IMG/VR virus record: IMGVR_UViG_3300030108_000186
Location: 1 to 28,768 of that record
Reading direction: 5' to 3' (one strand)
From: a virus
Length of the DNA: 28,768 nt
Shown here one piece after another: positions 12,987 through 21,550 of this stretch (the stretch's first letter is position 1; every line of letters starts with the position of its first letter). The translations under genes and the position numbers were made by a program. Under the pieces are notes generated by a model, which was not told where the DNA came from, did no database searches, and worked only from the letters and a program-made list of their open reading frames with translations.

Positions 12987-15893
12987 ATGTCAGTACAATT
13001 AAGTTTATACCCACAGCAATATGACGGTACTTTTAATAGTATAACAGTTAATGCCACTAATATGTGTGCAGATGCTGAATTTGGTTTTACTTGGCTAAAT
13101 GCAGTAAATAATTATACTACTGTTTCATCTGCAACAACTTGGTTCAATATGCCTTTGAAAATGGCGCAAGATTTGAATTTAACCGCTTCACCTATGCCGA
13201 TGAATGAATGGTTAGTAGGTGCAAGACTTGCATCAGATATGTTTACAGGAATAGTCGGCTCTGATAGGGTATTGTATTTAGGTCAAGCAACAGTAACAAG
13301 CACACTAGGAGAAGCGTGTTTGATACAAAGAATAACAGGATTGACAGTAGGTGCTCAATATAGGTCTGAAGCGTTTTTTTCAATAGATGGTGGTACTGCT
13401 GAAGTATCACATTCTATTATTGATAGTGCTAATGGCTTAAATGCACCTGTATTAAATCAAGTTACAACGTATGCTAATGGACAACATTCTGATGCCAAAC
13501 TTTTTACAGCACCTTCTGATGAAGTTATAATTGGTATATCATTCAAACCTGCTTCAGGTGCTACATCAAATACTATTCAGTTTGATACTAATGTTAGTTA
13601 TACAGGACAGCAATATGTATGGAATGTTAGCTTAGAGCAGCAATCAGGTTCAGGTGCTATTAATCAGCTTGCAGATGGTCAGGTAATAGTAGATTTATAT
13701 GAAGATGAAAACATACCGTTGACATTGAGTATAGATGACTTTACTAATGTAGCAGAGAAAGTACAATCTTACTCAAAAGCGTTTAAATTACCAGGAACGA
13801 AAAGAAATAATTTAATATTTGATAATATATTTGAGATAACTAGAACCGCACAAAAATCTTTATTATTTAATCCTTATCGTAGAACACAATGTTGTTTAAA
13901 AGAAAATGGTATAATACTATTTGAGGGATATTTAAGACTAATAGATGTTCAAGATAAAGAAGATGAAAGAAGTTACAACGTAAATTTATACTCTGATAAT
14001 ATAGCACTTGCAGATGTTCTAAAAGACAGAGAATTTAAAGATATAGGGTTTGAAGAACTTGAACATTTATATGACAAATCTAATATCAAAAGAAGTTGGA
14101 ATGATAACGCAGCAGCAGGTAGCGCAATAGCTTGGACAAATACAAATATTTCAGGATTTAGAACAGATTATCAAACATTGAAATATCCATTTGTAGATTG
14201 GAATCATCAATTTAAAATAGCAGATGGTTCTGATGGTACTAATGCAGAAGTAGGTATGCCACAACTGAACACACTAGCTGAAGCATTTAGACCCTGGATT
14301 AGTTTACATTATTTAGTAAATAGAATATTTGATGCTACTGATTTTACATACAGTAGTGAATTTTTTGAAAGTGATGATTTTAAAAATATGTATATGGACT
14401 TCAATTGGGGTTCTGATGTAACTCCAGGTTCATACGGATTTTTTGGTTATAGAAAAACAAGAGACATAACAGGAGTTACTGGAAATTATTTATTATCAGC
14501 ATCATATTTAAAGTTACCTCCTACGCCACAAACAGGAACAGGTATTTCGCAAATAGGAAACTCATATCCTATTGAACTAGGTCATTCTGCTACAGATTTT
14601 CTTGCAGGAACAGGTTCTATGTGGACTGCACAATATGACAATCAATTATACAGAGTGAATTGGCGTTACGCTTTTAAACAAGTATCAGGTACTCCTACAG
14701 TAGAATACAGATGGATTCACGAAAATGCAACAGGTGTTACTACTACAATTATACCTGGACAAAATGGCTCAAGTACATTCTCAAGTTATATGGGTGCTTC
14801 AGGAGACTTTGAGATATATTTACCAATAGGAGACAAAATATATTGTCAAGCAAAATGTAGTGCAGGTAGTGCTCGTGTTTATGAAGCTAGAGTATGGATA
14901 AATACTGTAACTGCTACAACAACAAATGACTCACTACTTGGAAGTATTAGAGGTGATTTAAAACAATGGGATTTTCTTAAAGGATTGATTAATATGTTTA
15001 ATCTTGTAACTATCCCTGACCCTGATAATAAAAATGTAATAAAGATTGAACCCTACCCTACTATATTCAATCAAGATATTGTAGACCCATCATCAGCAAT
15101 TGGTACAGAATTAAAAGACAGGATAATACAACACAATTGGACAGATAAAATAGATGTATCACAAATTGTACTAAAACCTTTGACAGACTTAAATAAATTT
15201 ACAATATTCAAATATGAAGAAGAAAGCGATGATTATATGTTCAATAATTATAAGCATGCAGTAAATGGATATTTATATGGTAGTAAACTTCACGATGCTA
15301 GTGGTTTTGATACATTAACAGGAAAAGATGAAATAATTGCTTCACCTTTTGCTGCAACAATTATGAAGCCTTTAATGACAGAATACGAAGAATTGATAGT
15401 GCCTACAATGTATGCTTTAGATGAAGATGGTGCTACATCAGGTATAGAAAATATGCCAAGAATATGTTATAATAATGGACTAATTGATTTAACATCTTCA
15501 GGAATCACTTATTATATACCACAGCAAAATGGTGGTGCTAGTGCTAATGAAGACTCATACTTAAGATTTAGTCACTTATCACAATTACCTGTTACAGGAA
15601 CGCCAACATCAGGCACAGTAAGAGATTTGAACTATGCAGCAATACAATTAGTGGTGCCAGGAGTTACAGCTCCAATAGATAATCTATACAATATGTATTG
15701 GGCTCCTTATTATAATGAATTATACAATTCAGATACTAGAACTATGACTATAAAAGTTGATTTAAATTCATCAGATATTGCTAGCTTCCAATTTAGTGAT
15801 AGAGTATTTATAAAAAATAGAGCATTTAGAGTTAATAAAATTGACTATAAACCAGGAGATTTATCAACAGTTGAATTTATTTTAATACCTTAA
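12987..15893 (+). CDS. Large tail tip / baseplate hub-like protein with N-terminal sugar-binding-like domain
   Basis: 968 residues, the largest protein here. Residues about 1-230 are beta-rich and end in QYVWNVSLEQQSG, resembling a jelly-roll module of carbohydrate-binding type. From about 230 the conserved part begins: VIVDLYEDENIPLTLSID, VQSYSKAFKLPGTKRN, and LFEGYLRLIDVQDKEDERSY, which looks like a hub protein of contractile or siphovirus tail tips. LKGLINMFNLVTIPDPDNK and an end of MTIKVDLNSSDIASFQFSD and VFIKNRAFRVNKIDYKPGDL are also typical. It probably forms the tail tip that meets the cell surface. The N-terminal module may be an acquired receptor- or glycan-binding part. Confidence 0.6.
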   Translation: MSVQLSLYPQQYDGTFNSITVNATNMCADAEFGFTWLNAVNNYTTVSSATTWFNMPLKMAQDLNLTASPMPMNEWLVGARLASDMFTGIVGSDRVLYLGQATVTSTLGEACLIQRITGLTVGAQYRSEAFFSIDGGTAEVSHSIIDSANGLNAPVLNQVTTYANGQHSDAKLFTAPSDEVIIGISFKPASGATSNTIQFDTNVSYTGQQYVWNVSLEQQSGSGAINQLADGQVIVDLYEDENIPLTLSIDDFTNVAEKVQSYSKAFKLPGTKRNNLIFDNIFEITRTAQKSLLFNPYRRTQCCLKENGIILFEGYLRLIDVQDKEDERSYNVNLYSDNIALADVLKDREFKDIGFEELEHLYDKSNIKRSWNDNAAAGSAIAWTNTNISGFRTDYQTLKYPFVDWNHQFKIADGSDGTNAEVGMPQLNTLAEAFRPWISLHYLVNRIFDATDFTYSSEFFESDDFKNMYMDFNWGSDVTPGSYGFFGYRKTRDITGVTGNYLLSASYLKLPPTPQTGTGISQIGNSYPIELGHSATDFLAGTGSMWTAQYDNQLYRVNWRYAFKQVSGTPTVEYRWIHENATGVTTTIIPGQNGSSTFSSYMGASGDFEIYLPIGDKIYCQAKCSAGSARVYEARVWINTVTATTTNDSLLGSIRGDLKQWDFLKGLINMFNLVTIPDPDNKNVIKIEPYPTIFNQDIVDPSSAIGTELKDRIIQHNWTDKIDVSQIVLKPLTDLNKFTIFKYEEESDDYMFNNYKHAVNGYLYGSKLHDASGFDTLTGKDEIIASPFAATIMKPLMTEYEELIVPTMYALDEDGATSGIENMPRICYNNGLIDLTSSGITYYIPQQNGGASANEDSYLRFSHLSQLPVTGTPTSGTVRDLNYAAIQLVVPGVTAPIDNLYNMYWAPYYNELYNSDTRTMTIKVDLNSSDIASFQFSDRVFIKNRAFRVNKIDYKPGDLSTVEFILIP

Positions 15894-15895
15894 AT

Positions 15896-16768
15896 ATGAG
15901 TAAAGTTTATACCCACCCAACAGTAAGTGCAGCACCAGGATTTAGTGTATATCCATTAGAGGTGTCTGAAATAGGAATAGTTACATTCACAGATGATGGT
16001 ACAACTGAAATTAGACCTACTCAATTACAATGCGAAAGGTATGGTTACAAATTTGATGTAACAACAGGAACTTGCTATGCATTCAAACCTTCTTTTAAAT
16101 TAGATGAATTAATAGGGCAGACTACTAACTTTGTAAAAGGTCAAGACAATACACTTGCAAGAGGTGTAGAAAATACATCTATTACAGGGCAATCTAATAC
16201 AGTTTTAAACAATACTAGAAGCAATGTAATTATAGGTAACAATCATACTATAAATACTAATCTTAATAATGGTATAGTTACAGGAACGAAAGCAAATGTT
16301 ACAACTTCAGGTTCATTAACAATGGGTGGTAATCAACCTACTGATAATTTATCTGAAAGGCAAACTATAATATTACAATATGGTTGTCAGACTACAGGAA
16401 CAGCTAATGTTTCAGCAGGTATAAATAATGAATCAGGAGTACGATTTGTGTTACCACAAGAAGCTATATGTTATTTTCACGCAGATACAATAGCAGTTAG
16501 AACAGGGGGTTCTTCAGGAACAGGTGCAGTTGGTGATTATGCTTCTTATGTTGAACGTGGCGTATTGATAAATAAAGGTGGCACAACAAGTATACAAAGA
16601 GAAAGAGATACAATAAAGACTTCAGGAACTGTAACAAATTGGCGAATATTAGCAGCAGCAGGTTCAGGACAAACATTAGCGTTACAGTGTAGAGGAAACA
16701 CGAATCAGACATTAGAATGGAATATGACAGTTAGAATAACAATGATACAAACAGACGTAAGTTTATAA
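15896..16768 (+). CDS. Fibre-like receptor-binding protein with YadA-head-like repeats (putative)
   Basis: 290 residues. The middle (about 80-150) has short degenerate repeats of the form 'N...N.s.I.G..N.v': VKGQDNTLARGVENTSITGQ, SNTVLNNTRSNVIIGNNHTI and NTNLNNGIVTG. They resemble the left-handed beta-roll of YadA/hemagglutinin heads and of phage fibres. The C-terminal part is a beta-rich domain with many Gly and Thr (ADTIAVRTGGSSGTGAVGD). The first 60 residues (YTHPTVSAAPGFSVYPLEV) could attach it to the baseplate. Trimeric fibre is the best guess. It lies between the hub and the tape measure, two bases after the hub gene. Confidence 0.5.
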   Translation: MSKVYTHPTVSAAPGFSVYPLEVSEIGIVTFTDDGTTEIRPTQLQCERYGYKFDVTTGTCYAFKPSFKLDELIGQTTNFVKGQDNTLARGVENTSITGQSNTVLNNTRSNVIIGNNHTINTNLNNGIVTGTKANVTTSGSLTMGGNQPTDNLSERQTIILQYGCQTTGTANVSAGINNESGVRFVLPQEAICYFHADTIAVRTGGSSGTGAVGDYASYVERGVLINKGGTTSIQRERDTIKTSGTVTNWRILAAAGSGQTLALQCRGNTNQTLEWNMTVRITMIQTDVSL

Positions 16769-16779
16769 AAAAATAAGAT

Positions 16780-18252
16780 ATGGCAACTACAGAAACATTA
16801 ACGTTCAACGTAAAATCTAATATAGGAAAAACAGCAAAAGATGCATCAGAATTAGCTAGTGAATTTAAGCTAATGGGCGTTTCTTTAAATGATGTTAGAA
16901 ATGGCTTTAGAGCTATCGCAAGAACTGCTGCAGCTTCATTCGCAACTATTAACAAAGCAATAAAGACATCTATCATTGGTGTATTTATAGCAGCAATAGC
17001 ATCATTAGTAACTTATTTTACTCAATCAAAAAGAGGTGCAGAACAATTAGGTCAAGCATTAGCAGGATTGACAGCAGGATTTAATGTTTTAGTTGATAGA
17101 GTTATACAATTTGGTGAAGGTTTAGGTAAACTACTTAGTGGTAATTTAAGTGGCTTGACACAAATGAAAAATGCTTTTAAAGATATAGGGGTTGAAATAG
17201 CAAATGACGTGAGAGAAGCTACTGCATTAGAAGAAGCATTTCAAAGATTGAAAGATTCAAATAGAGAATTAAATGTTGAAACAGCAAGACGTAGAGCAGA
17301 AATTGAAGCGTTGAAGTTAATTGCTGAAGATACAACAAAGACAGAAGAAGAAAGATTAGCAGCAGCACAAAAAGCATTTAAAATTGAAAATGATTTATTA
17401 TCACAACGTATAGCAAATGCAGAAGAAGGTGTTAGAATACAAAGAGAGCAAAATGAAATAAACGAAAGTAGTGAAGCGGATTTAGATGCTTTAGCACAAA
17501 GAGAAATAGAGCTATTTAATATTAGGCAAGAAAGTACAACAAAACAAATTGAATTAAATAACAAAATTAACTCTATTAAAAGAGAAGCAGAAGCAAAAGA
17601 ATTAGAAGCACTACAAGCCCTTAAAGACGCAGAAGCTGAAAGATTAGGCGAGTTAGAAAGAATATCTACAAGTATAGAACAAGCATACGACAAACAACAA
17701 AAAGCCATCACGAATTTAATGGATACTGAAAAGCAATTTTTTAATGAAAAAGTAGAGCAAGATATGACTATTCAACAATTGAGTGAGCAAAGAGTTGAAT
17801 GGGCTGCAATGTCAGACAAAGAAAGAATGAATATAGCTTCGACTACTGCTAAAAATATGTCAAAAGTATTAGGAGAAGAAAGTGAAGCAGGAAAAGCGTT
17901 TGCAATTATGGCAACAACAGTTGATACTTTTCAATCTGCACAATCAGCATTCAAATCAATGGCAGGTATTCCTGTTGTTGGTCCTGCGTTAGGAGCAGTA
18001 GCAGCAGCCGCAGCAGTAGCAGCAGGTATGAAAAATATTGCAGCAATTAAAAGTGCAAAAAAAGGCGGCGGTGGTGGTGCTTCAATACCTGCAGCAGCAC
18101 CTGCAGCAACTCCAGCACCACAAATGATGTCAGGTGAGTTTGACTTAACAGGCGGAATAGAACCTGAGCCTACTAAGGCGTTTGTAGTGACAGATGAAAT
18201 GACAGACAGTCAGAATCAATTAGCAAACATTAGAAGGAGAGCAACAATTTAA
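16780..18252 (+). CDS. Tape measure protein (short)
   Basis: 490 residues. The N terminus binds with a typical opening (TETLTFNVKSNIGKTAKDA), then a membrane-like helix at about 62-81 (KTSIIGVFIAAIASLVTYF), a long charged coiled coil (about 140-330, with many EA/ER/EL repeats), and an Ala/Gly-rich hydrophobic part at about 390-430 (GIPVVGPALGAVAAAAAVAA) followed by GGGGG and a Pro/Ala linker. This pattern is that of tape measures, which set tail length and help eject DNA. At roughly 0.15 nm per residue the tail would be about 70 nm, so short for a siphophage. The gene ends the tail operon before promoter C. Confidence 0.7.
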   Translation: MATTETLTFNVKSNIGKTAKDASELASEFKLMGVSLNDVRNGFRAIARTAAASFATINKAIKTSIIGVFIAAIASLVTYFTQSKRGAEQLGQALAGLTAGFNVLVDRVIQFGEGLGKLLSGNLSGLTQMKNAFKDIGVEIANDVREATALEEAFQRLKDSNRELNVETARRRAEIEALKLIAEDTTKTEEERLAAAQKAFKIENDLLSQRIANAEEGVRIQREQNEINESSEADLDALAQREIELFNIRQESTTKQIELNNKINSIKREAEAKELEALQALKDAEAERLGELERISTSIEQAYDKQQKAITNLMDTEKQFFNEKVEQDMTIQQLSEQRVEWAAMSDKERMNIASTTAKNMSKVLGEESEAGKAFAIMATTVDTFQSAQSAFKSMAGIPVVGPALGAVAAAAAVAAGMKNIAAIKSAKKGGGGGASIPAAAPAATPAPQMMSGEFDLTGGIEPEPTKAFVVTDEMTDSQNQLANIRRRATI

Positions 18253-18254
18253 AA

Positions 18255-18286
18255 ATCAAATAAATATTAATTAAATACATTATATA
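18255..18286 (+). promoter_or_regulatory. Phage-type bipartite promoter, site C
   Basis: ATCAAATAA at 18255-18263, 12 nt, then TACATTATATA at 18276-18286, two bases before ATG 18289. The upstream block is identical to that of site D. It would start the head operon at the XkdF-type protease. Confidence 0.65.
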
Positions 18287-18288
18287 AT

Positions 18289-19014
18289 ATGCCTTGCGAA
18301 AAATGTGATAACGGAAAATATAAATGGGGAACTAGAGGTTCATGTGAATATGAAACAGCACAAGAATGTGAAGAAGCCAATAAAGATTATTATGAAGAAA
18401 TGAAAACTACTAGAATTGTTGAGTTAGTAATATCTGATGAAAATCAAGAACTAGCTATTGATGCAATAAGTTTAGTGGCTAGTCCTGCTATTGAGCAAGA
18501 TATGGTTTACTTCAATAAAAAGAAAAACAACTTGACATTAGCTAAAATAGATGAAGATAAAAGAATGCTAGTAAGCCCTGCATTAATACCAAATAAACAA
18601 ATATTTAGATACGACCCAAATACTGATTCAGAATACTACGTTTATTTCAGTCCTGAAACAGTACGTAAAGCATCTGAATTATACTTAAAACACAACAATC
18701 ACCACAAAGCTACATACGAACATCAAGATAGAGTGAGCGGCGTTTTAACTGTTGAATCTTGGATAAAAGAAGGAGACATGGATAAGTCAAAAATGTATGG
18801 TTACGATTTACCTAATGGAACATGGTTCGTTAAGATGAAAATAAACAATACAGAACTTTGGAATAAAATAAAAGCAGGGGAATTGAAGGGCTTATCTATT
18901 GAAGGTTACTTTACAGATAAAATGGAAGAAATGTCTGAAAGGACGCCAACAAACGAAGAAATACTATCGGCTTTGAATGAGATAATAAAGGAAAATCAAA
19001 TAACTAACAAATAA
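18289..19014 (+). CDS. XkdF-type prohead serine protease (putative)
   Basis: 241 residues. A Cys-rich N-terminal tag (MPCEKCDNGKYKWGTRGSC) precedes a domain with LVASPAIEQDMVYF, LVSPALIPNKQIFRYDP, YYVYFSPETVRKASELYL and WFVKMKINNTELWNKIKAGE, ending GLSIEGYF. This order (vSPAliPn..IyR......eYyvyFs..Ti......yl and 'lkGlSieG.F') is that of XkdF-like proteins, regarded as phage prohead proteases. It would cut the scaffold and capsid during maturation. Position before the acidic scaffold and the major capsid protein agrees. The catalytic triad was not assigned residue by residue. Confidence 0.75.
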   Translation: MPCEKCDNGKYKWGTRGSCEYETAQECEEANKDYYEEMKTTRIVELVISDENQELAIDAISLVASPAIEQDMVYFNKKKNNLTLAKIDEDKRMLVSPALIPNKQIFRYDPNTDSEYYVYFSPETVRKASELYLKHNNHHKATYEHQDRVSGVLTVESWIKEGDMDKSKMYGYDLPNGTWFVKMKINNTELWNKIKAGELKGLSIEGYFTDKMEEMSERTPTNEEILSALNEIIKENQITNK

Positions 19015-19026
19015 TTACATTATATA
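18995..19026 (+). promoter_or_regulatory. Phage-type bipartite promoter, site D
   Basis: ATCAAATAA at 18995-19003 (inside the last codons of the protease gene), 12 nt, then TACATTATATA at 19016-19026. It differs from the other four by having 12 rather than 2 bases before the ATG at 19039. This shows that the 11-mer is not merely a start-codon context. It would add transcription for scaffold and major capsid protein. Confidence 0.65.
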
Positions 19027-19038
19027 AAAAAAGAACCT

Positions 19039-19818
19039 ATGGACATCAAAGAACAAATACTAGTAGCTCTTGGTCTTAATAAAGATGAAGAAGTTAAATT
19101 AGCTTGGCAGGGAAAATCAGAAGATGGAACTATCTTCGTATCAACTGCTGAAGAATTAGAAGCAGGCGTAGACATCTCAGTAATGACTGATGATGGTACT
19201 ACAATTTTATTACCTGTTGGAACTTATAAAACTGATACAGGAGTATCTTTCAGAGTAGAAGAAGAAGGCATAGTTGCTGAAGTTATTGAAAGTGAGACTG
19301 AAGAAGAAATAGAAGCAGGAGATGATAAAGAAGAAATGACTGCTGATGAAGCATACGAGAAAGCTGAATTTGAAGATAAAGACAAAGACATGAAAAAACA
19401 TGATGAAGATGAATATGATGAGCATGATGAAAGCAGAGCAGAAAAGGCAGATTGGGCAAAGTCTTATGAGGAGATGAAAGATAGAGTTGATAATTTAGAA
19501 GATGCAATAGCTGATATAAAAGCAAAAATGGGAGAAGGAATGGAAGAAGAAGTTGATTTATCAGAAGAAGAAAATCAAGAAAAATCTGATTCACCTAAAA
19601 CTGTTACAACTAAGACTACTGAAGTTGTTGAATTTTCTAAAGATGAAGTAGAAGCATTAAAAGAAGAAAATGAGAAGCTTAAAGCTGAATTATCTGCTAC
19701 TCCTGCTGAATCACCTTTAAATACTAACAAGTTCAGTTCAGAAAGAAAGCCTTTGAGCAGAAAAGAATACAACAAACTTTCTAGACAGGAAAGATTTATA
19801 TACAATTTAAACAAATAA
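19039..19818 (+). CDS. Acidic scaffolding-like protein
   Basis: 259 residues, extremely rich in Glu and Asp with patches of His and Lys (MKKHDEDEYDEHDES). The first eighty residues include a small beta-rich part (FVSTAEELEAGVDISVMTDD). Two coiled-coil regions follow (EEMKDRVDNLEDAIADIKAK and VEALKEENEKLKAEL), and the tail is basic (RKEYNKLSRQERFIYNLNK), as needed for contact with capsid subunits. Scaffolds of this kind occur just before the capsid gene in this phage group and are removed by the protease. There is no catalytic motif. Confidence 0.65.
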   Translation: MDIKEQILVALGLNKDEEVKLAWQGKSEDGTIFVSTAEELEAGVDISVMTDDGTTILLPVGTYKTDTGVSFRVEEEGIVAEVIESETEEEIEAGDDKEEMTADEAYEKAEFEDKDKDMKKHDEDEYDEHDESRAEKADWAKSYEEMKDRVDNLEDAIADIKAKMGEGMEEEVDLSEEENQEKSDSPKTVTTKTTEVVEFSKDEVEALKEENEKLKAELSATPAESPLNTNKFSSERKPLSRKEYNKLSRQERFIYNLNK

Positions 19819-19842
19819 TATTAACTAAAAAAATAATTAAAA

Positions 19843-20757
19843 ATGAGTTTAACAACAAGTTCACAGTTTTCAGGGAAGGCAGCGGGGTTTTATATCTCAG
19901 CAGCTCTAAAAGAAGCGAAATCATTAGACTTCTTAACTACTATTGAAAACATCAAATTTAAAAGTAACATTCAGAAAATGGCAGCTACAGGAATGGTTGC
20001 AAATGCAACGTGTGACTTTTCTCAAGCAGGTACTCTTGCATTAACTGAGAATGTACTTGAACCAAAATTATTAATGATTAACACTGATTTATGTAAGAAG
20101 GATTTACTTGATTCTTGGGAAGCATTACAAATGAGAGCAGGAGCAGGTGCTCCACCTCCAGCATCTTTTGATGACTATGTAATTTCTTATTTAAGTGGAA
20201 TCATTGCAGACGGAGTTGAAGGTGATATATGGGCAGGTGATAATGGTGCAGGAAGATTCTTAGGATTCTTAGATGCAGCAGCAGGTAGTATAGCAACAGG
20301 TGCAGGTATTGTAACTTCATCAGCTTCAGCAGCTTATACAGCAGCTAACATTATTGCAAACTTACAAACATTAGTTACTGATTGGACAGCAGCTTCAAGT
20401 GCAGTTAACACAATGTACAAAGAAGATACGTACATATACATGAATAAAAAGACTTACTCTATGTATATTTCTGCAGTATCTACATTAGGATATGTAAATG
20501 CTTACAACATGAATGGTGATTATGAGCCTGTATTCGAAGGACACAAGATAGCAGTATGTCCGGGTATGGTAGATAACCAAGTTGTATGTGCTGAGAAATC
20601 TAACTTATTCTTTGGAACTGACTTATTATCTGACCACACTAGAATTCAATTATTAGATATGGGTAACTTAGATGGTTCTGATAACTTAAGAGTAGTTGCT
20701 AGGTATTCAGCAGGTGTTCAGACAGGTATCAACGCTGACATCGTTAGACAATCATAA
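19843..20757 (+). CDS. Major capsid protein (HK97 fold)
   Basis: 304 residues. The position right after protease and scaffold, the size, and the composition (Ala-rich helices and a long beta-rich middle) fit an HK97-fold capsid protein. Segments seen in this group include AAGFYISAALKEAKSLDFLT, IENIKFKSNIQKMAATG, KDLLDSWEALQMRAGAGAPP, and the C-terminal YEPVFEGHKIAVCPGM, ending DNLRVVARYSAGVQTGINAD. The last blocks (the P-domain strands and 'f...a..Gvq') are typical. It assembles into the icosahedral shell that holds the DNA. It is A-rich upstream of ATG 19843 without a clear ribosome-binding site. A hairpin follows the gene. Confidence 0.8.
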   Translation: MSLTTSSQFSGKAAGFYISAALKEAKSLDFLTTIENIKFKSNIQKMAATGMVANATCDFSQAGTLALTENVLEPKLLMINTDLCKKDLLDSWEALQMRAGAGAPPPASFDDYVISYLSGIIADGVEGDIWAGDNGAGRFLGFLDAAAGSIATGAGIVTSSASAAYTAANIIANLQTLVTDWTAASSAVNTMYKEDTYIYMNKKTYSMYISAVSTLGYVNAYNMNGDYEPVFEGHKIAVCPGMVDNQVVCAEKSNLFFGTDLLSDHTRIQLLDMGNLDGSDNLRVVARYSAGVQTGINADIVRQS

Positions 20758-20770
20758 ATAAATTAAATGA

Positions 20771-20795
20771 AAGTGGGGGTATTATACCCTCACTT
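20771..20795 (+). terminator. Hairpin after the capsid gene
   Basis: AAGTGGGGGT (20771-20780) pairs with ACCCTCACTT (20786-20795) in a ten-pair stem with one G-T pair and a five-base loop ATTAT. It is only 13 bases after the capsid stop. The following bases lack a T run, so it may act as a partial terminator or mRNA 3' stabiliser that keeps capsid expression higher than the downstream tail tube gene. Confidence 0.5.
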
Positions 20796-20821
20796 CCTTA
20801 ACCTTAAAAACATAAATAAAT

Positions 20822-21403
20822 ATGGCATGCGGAACATTAACAAAAGGTAGAGGGCTAGATTGTAATAGAATATCAGGCGGAATTAAGAATGTTTATTTTG
20901 CAGTATATGACCAAGTAGCTTCAACAACTTTAGGTACTGGAGCTGATTTAGGTAGTATTACAGATATAGATATGGGTACAAATAGTATATATAAATATGT
21001 TATGCCTTTAGGCGTTGCAAGTTTGACAGATACTATAACAGGTTCACGAGAAAATGGTACTATCTTTTATACTCCTACAATAAACATTATACTAAATAGA
21101 CTAACAAAAGAAGACCAAAATCAGATAAAATTATTAGGTGCTACTAAGACTATTATATTTGCTGAATTAAATGCTACATTGACTTCAAGTGGTAACACAG
21201 TTATTGTATGCCTTGGTAGAGTTAATGGTATGGAACTTAATACAGGTACTATGGATAGTGGTGCTGCATTCGGTGATAGAGGAGGTTATACATTGACATT
21301 TGACGGCTTAGAAAATGAGCCTTTCCAAATGGTAAAAGATTATAATTCTACTCCATTTGATAATGCAGATAGTGGTGCACAAATACCGATTGTATCAGTT
21401 TAA
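20822..21403 (+). CDS. Tail tube (major tail) protein
   Basis: 193 residues. The opening MACGTLTKGRGLDCNRISGG followed by IKNVYFAVYDQV is a hallmark of a tail-tube-like family in Bacteroidetes phages. YKYVMPLGVASLTDTITGSR and ENGTIFYTPTINIILNRLTK then lead to LNTGTMDSGAAFGDRGGYTL and a final GLENEPFQM. The beta-sandwich arrangement with 'Gt..tGaa.GD..GYtLt..G.E..p' is shared with the tube protein that polymerises around the tape measure. It is unusual that it lies among head genes, 4 kb from the tail operon. It is followed by an RNA-structure-like region and a clear terminator. Confidence 0.65.
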   Translation: MACGTLTKGRGLDCNRISGGIKNVYFAVYDQVASTTLGTGADLGSITDIDMGTNSIYKYVMPLGVASLTDTITGSRENGTIFYTPTINIILNRLTKEDQNQIKLLGATKTIIFAELNATLTSSGNTVIVCLGRVNGMELNTGTMDSGAAFGDRGGYTLTFDGLENEPFQMVKDYNSTPFDNADSGAQIPIVSV

Positions 21404-21428
21404 AACTTTTTGTAGTTTTAATATAGCT

Positions 21429-21479
21429 TGATGGGGGTGGTAAGGTTCGACCTTATATAGAGTAATCTAGCGTTCATCA
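21429..21479 (+). ncRNA. Candidate structured RNA (three-stem junction) between operons
   Basis: Three stems nest neatly: an outer stem TGATG 21429-21433 with CATCA 21475-21479; an inner stem TAAGG 21441-21445 with CCTTA 21451-21455 and loop TTCGA; and a stem TAGA 21458-21461 with TCTA 21466-21469 closed by GTAA, a GNRA-type tetraloop. The spot is between the tail tube stop and the terminator. It could be a 3' UTR element, a processing site or a small RNA. Pairing was found by eye; stems are short. Confidence 0.35.
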
Positions 21480-21484
21480 TAAAG

Positions 21485-21511
21485 AAGGGTAGCTTCGGCT
21501 ACTCTTTTTTT
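21485..21511 (+). terminator. Rho-independent terminator
   Basis: A strong hairpin: AAGGGTAGC (21485-21493) pairs with GCTACTCTT (21498-21506), including one G-T pair, around the very stable TTCG loop. The stem runs directly into a seven-T run at 21505-21511. This is the clearest intrinsic terminator in the window, and it lies just before promoter E. Confidence 0.85.
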
Positions 21512-21516
21512 ATATA

Positions 21517-21548
21517 AGCAAATAAATAGGAAGTTTTTACATTATATA
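21517..21548 (+). promoter_or_regulatory. Phage-type bipartite promoter, site E
   Basis: AGCAAATAA at 21517-21525, 12 nt, then TACATTATATA at 21538-21548, two bases before ATG 21551. It follows directly behind an intrinsic terminator, the layout expected when a new transcription unit begins. This is the best contextual evidence that the repeated element is a promoter. Confidence 0.7.
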
Positions 21549-21550
21549 AT

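Noticed and set aside
16497-19814. Several long open frames on the - strand, for example 17241-17711, 19210-19425 and 19283-19594.
   Set aside because: They are antisense shadows of the tape measure and the Glu-rich scaffold; low-complexity coding on + keeps the opposite strand free of stops.
21430-21480. A tRNA or tmRNA, suggested by GGTTCGACC, which resembles a T-arm loop.
   Set aside because: No acceptor stem, anticodon arm or CCA-side partner could be folded in the space, and the surrounding pairing fits a different three-stem shape.
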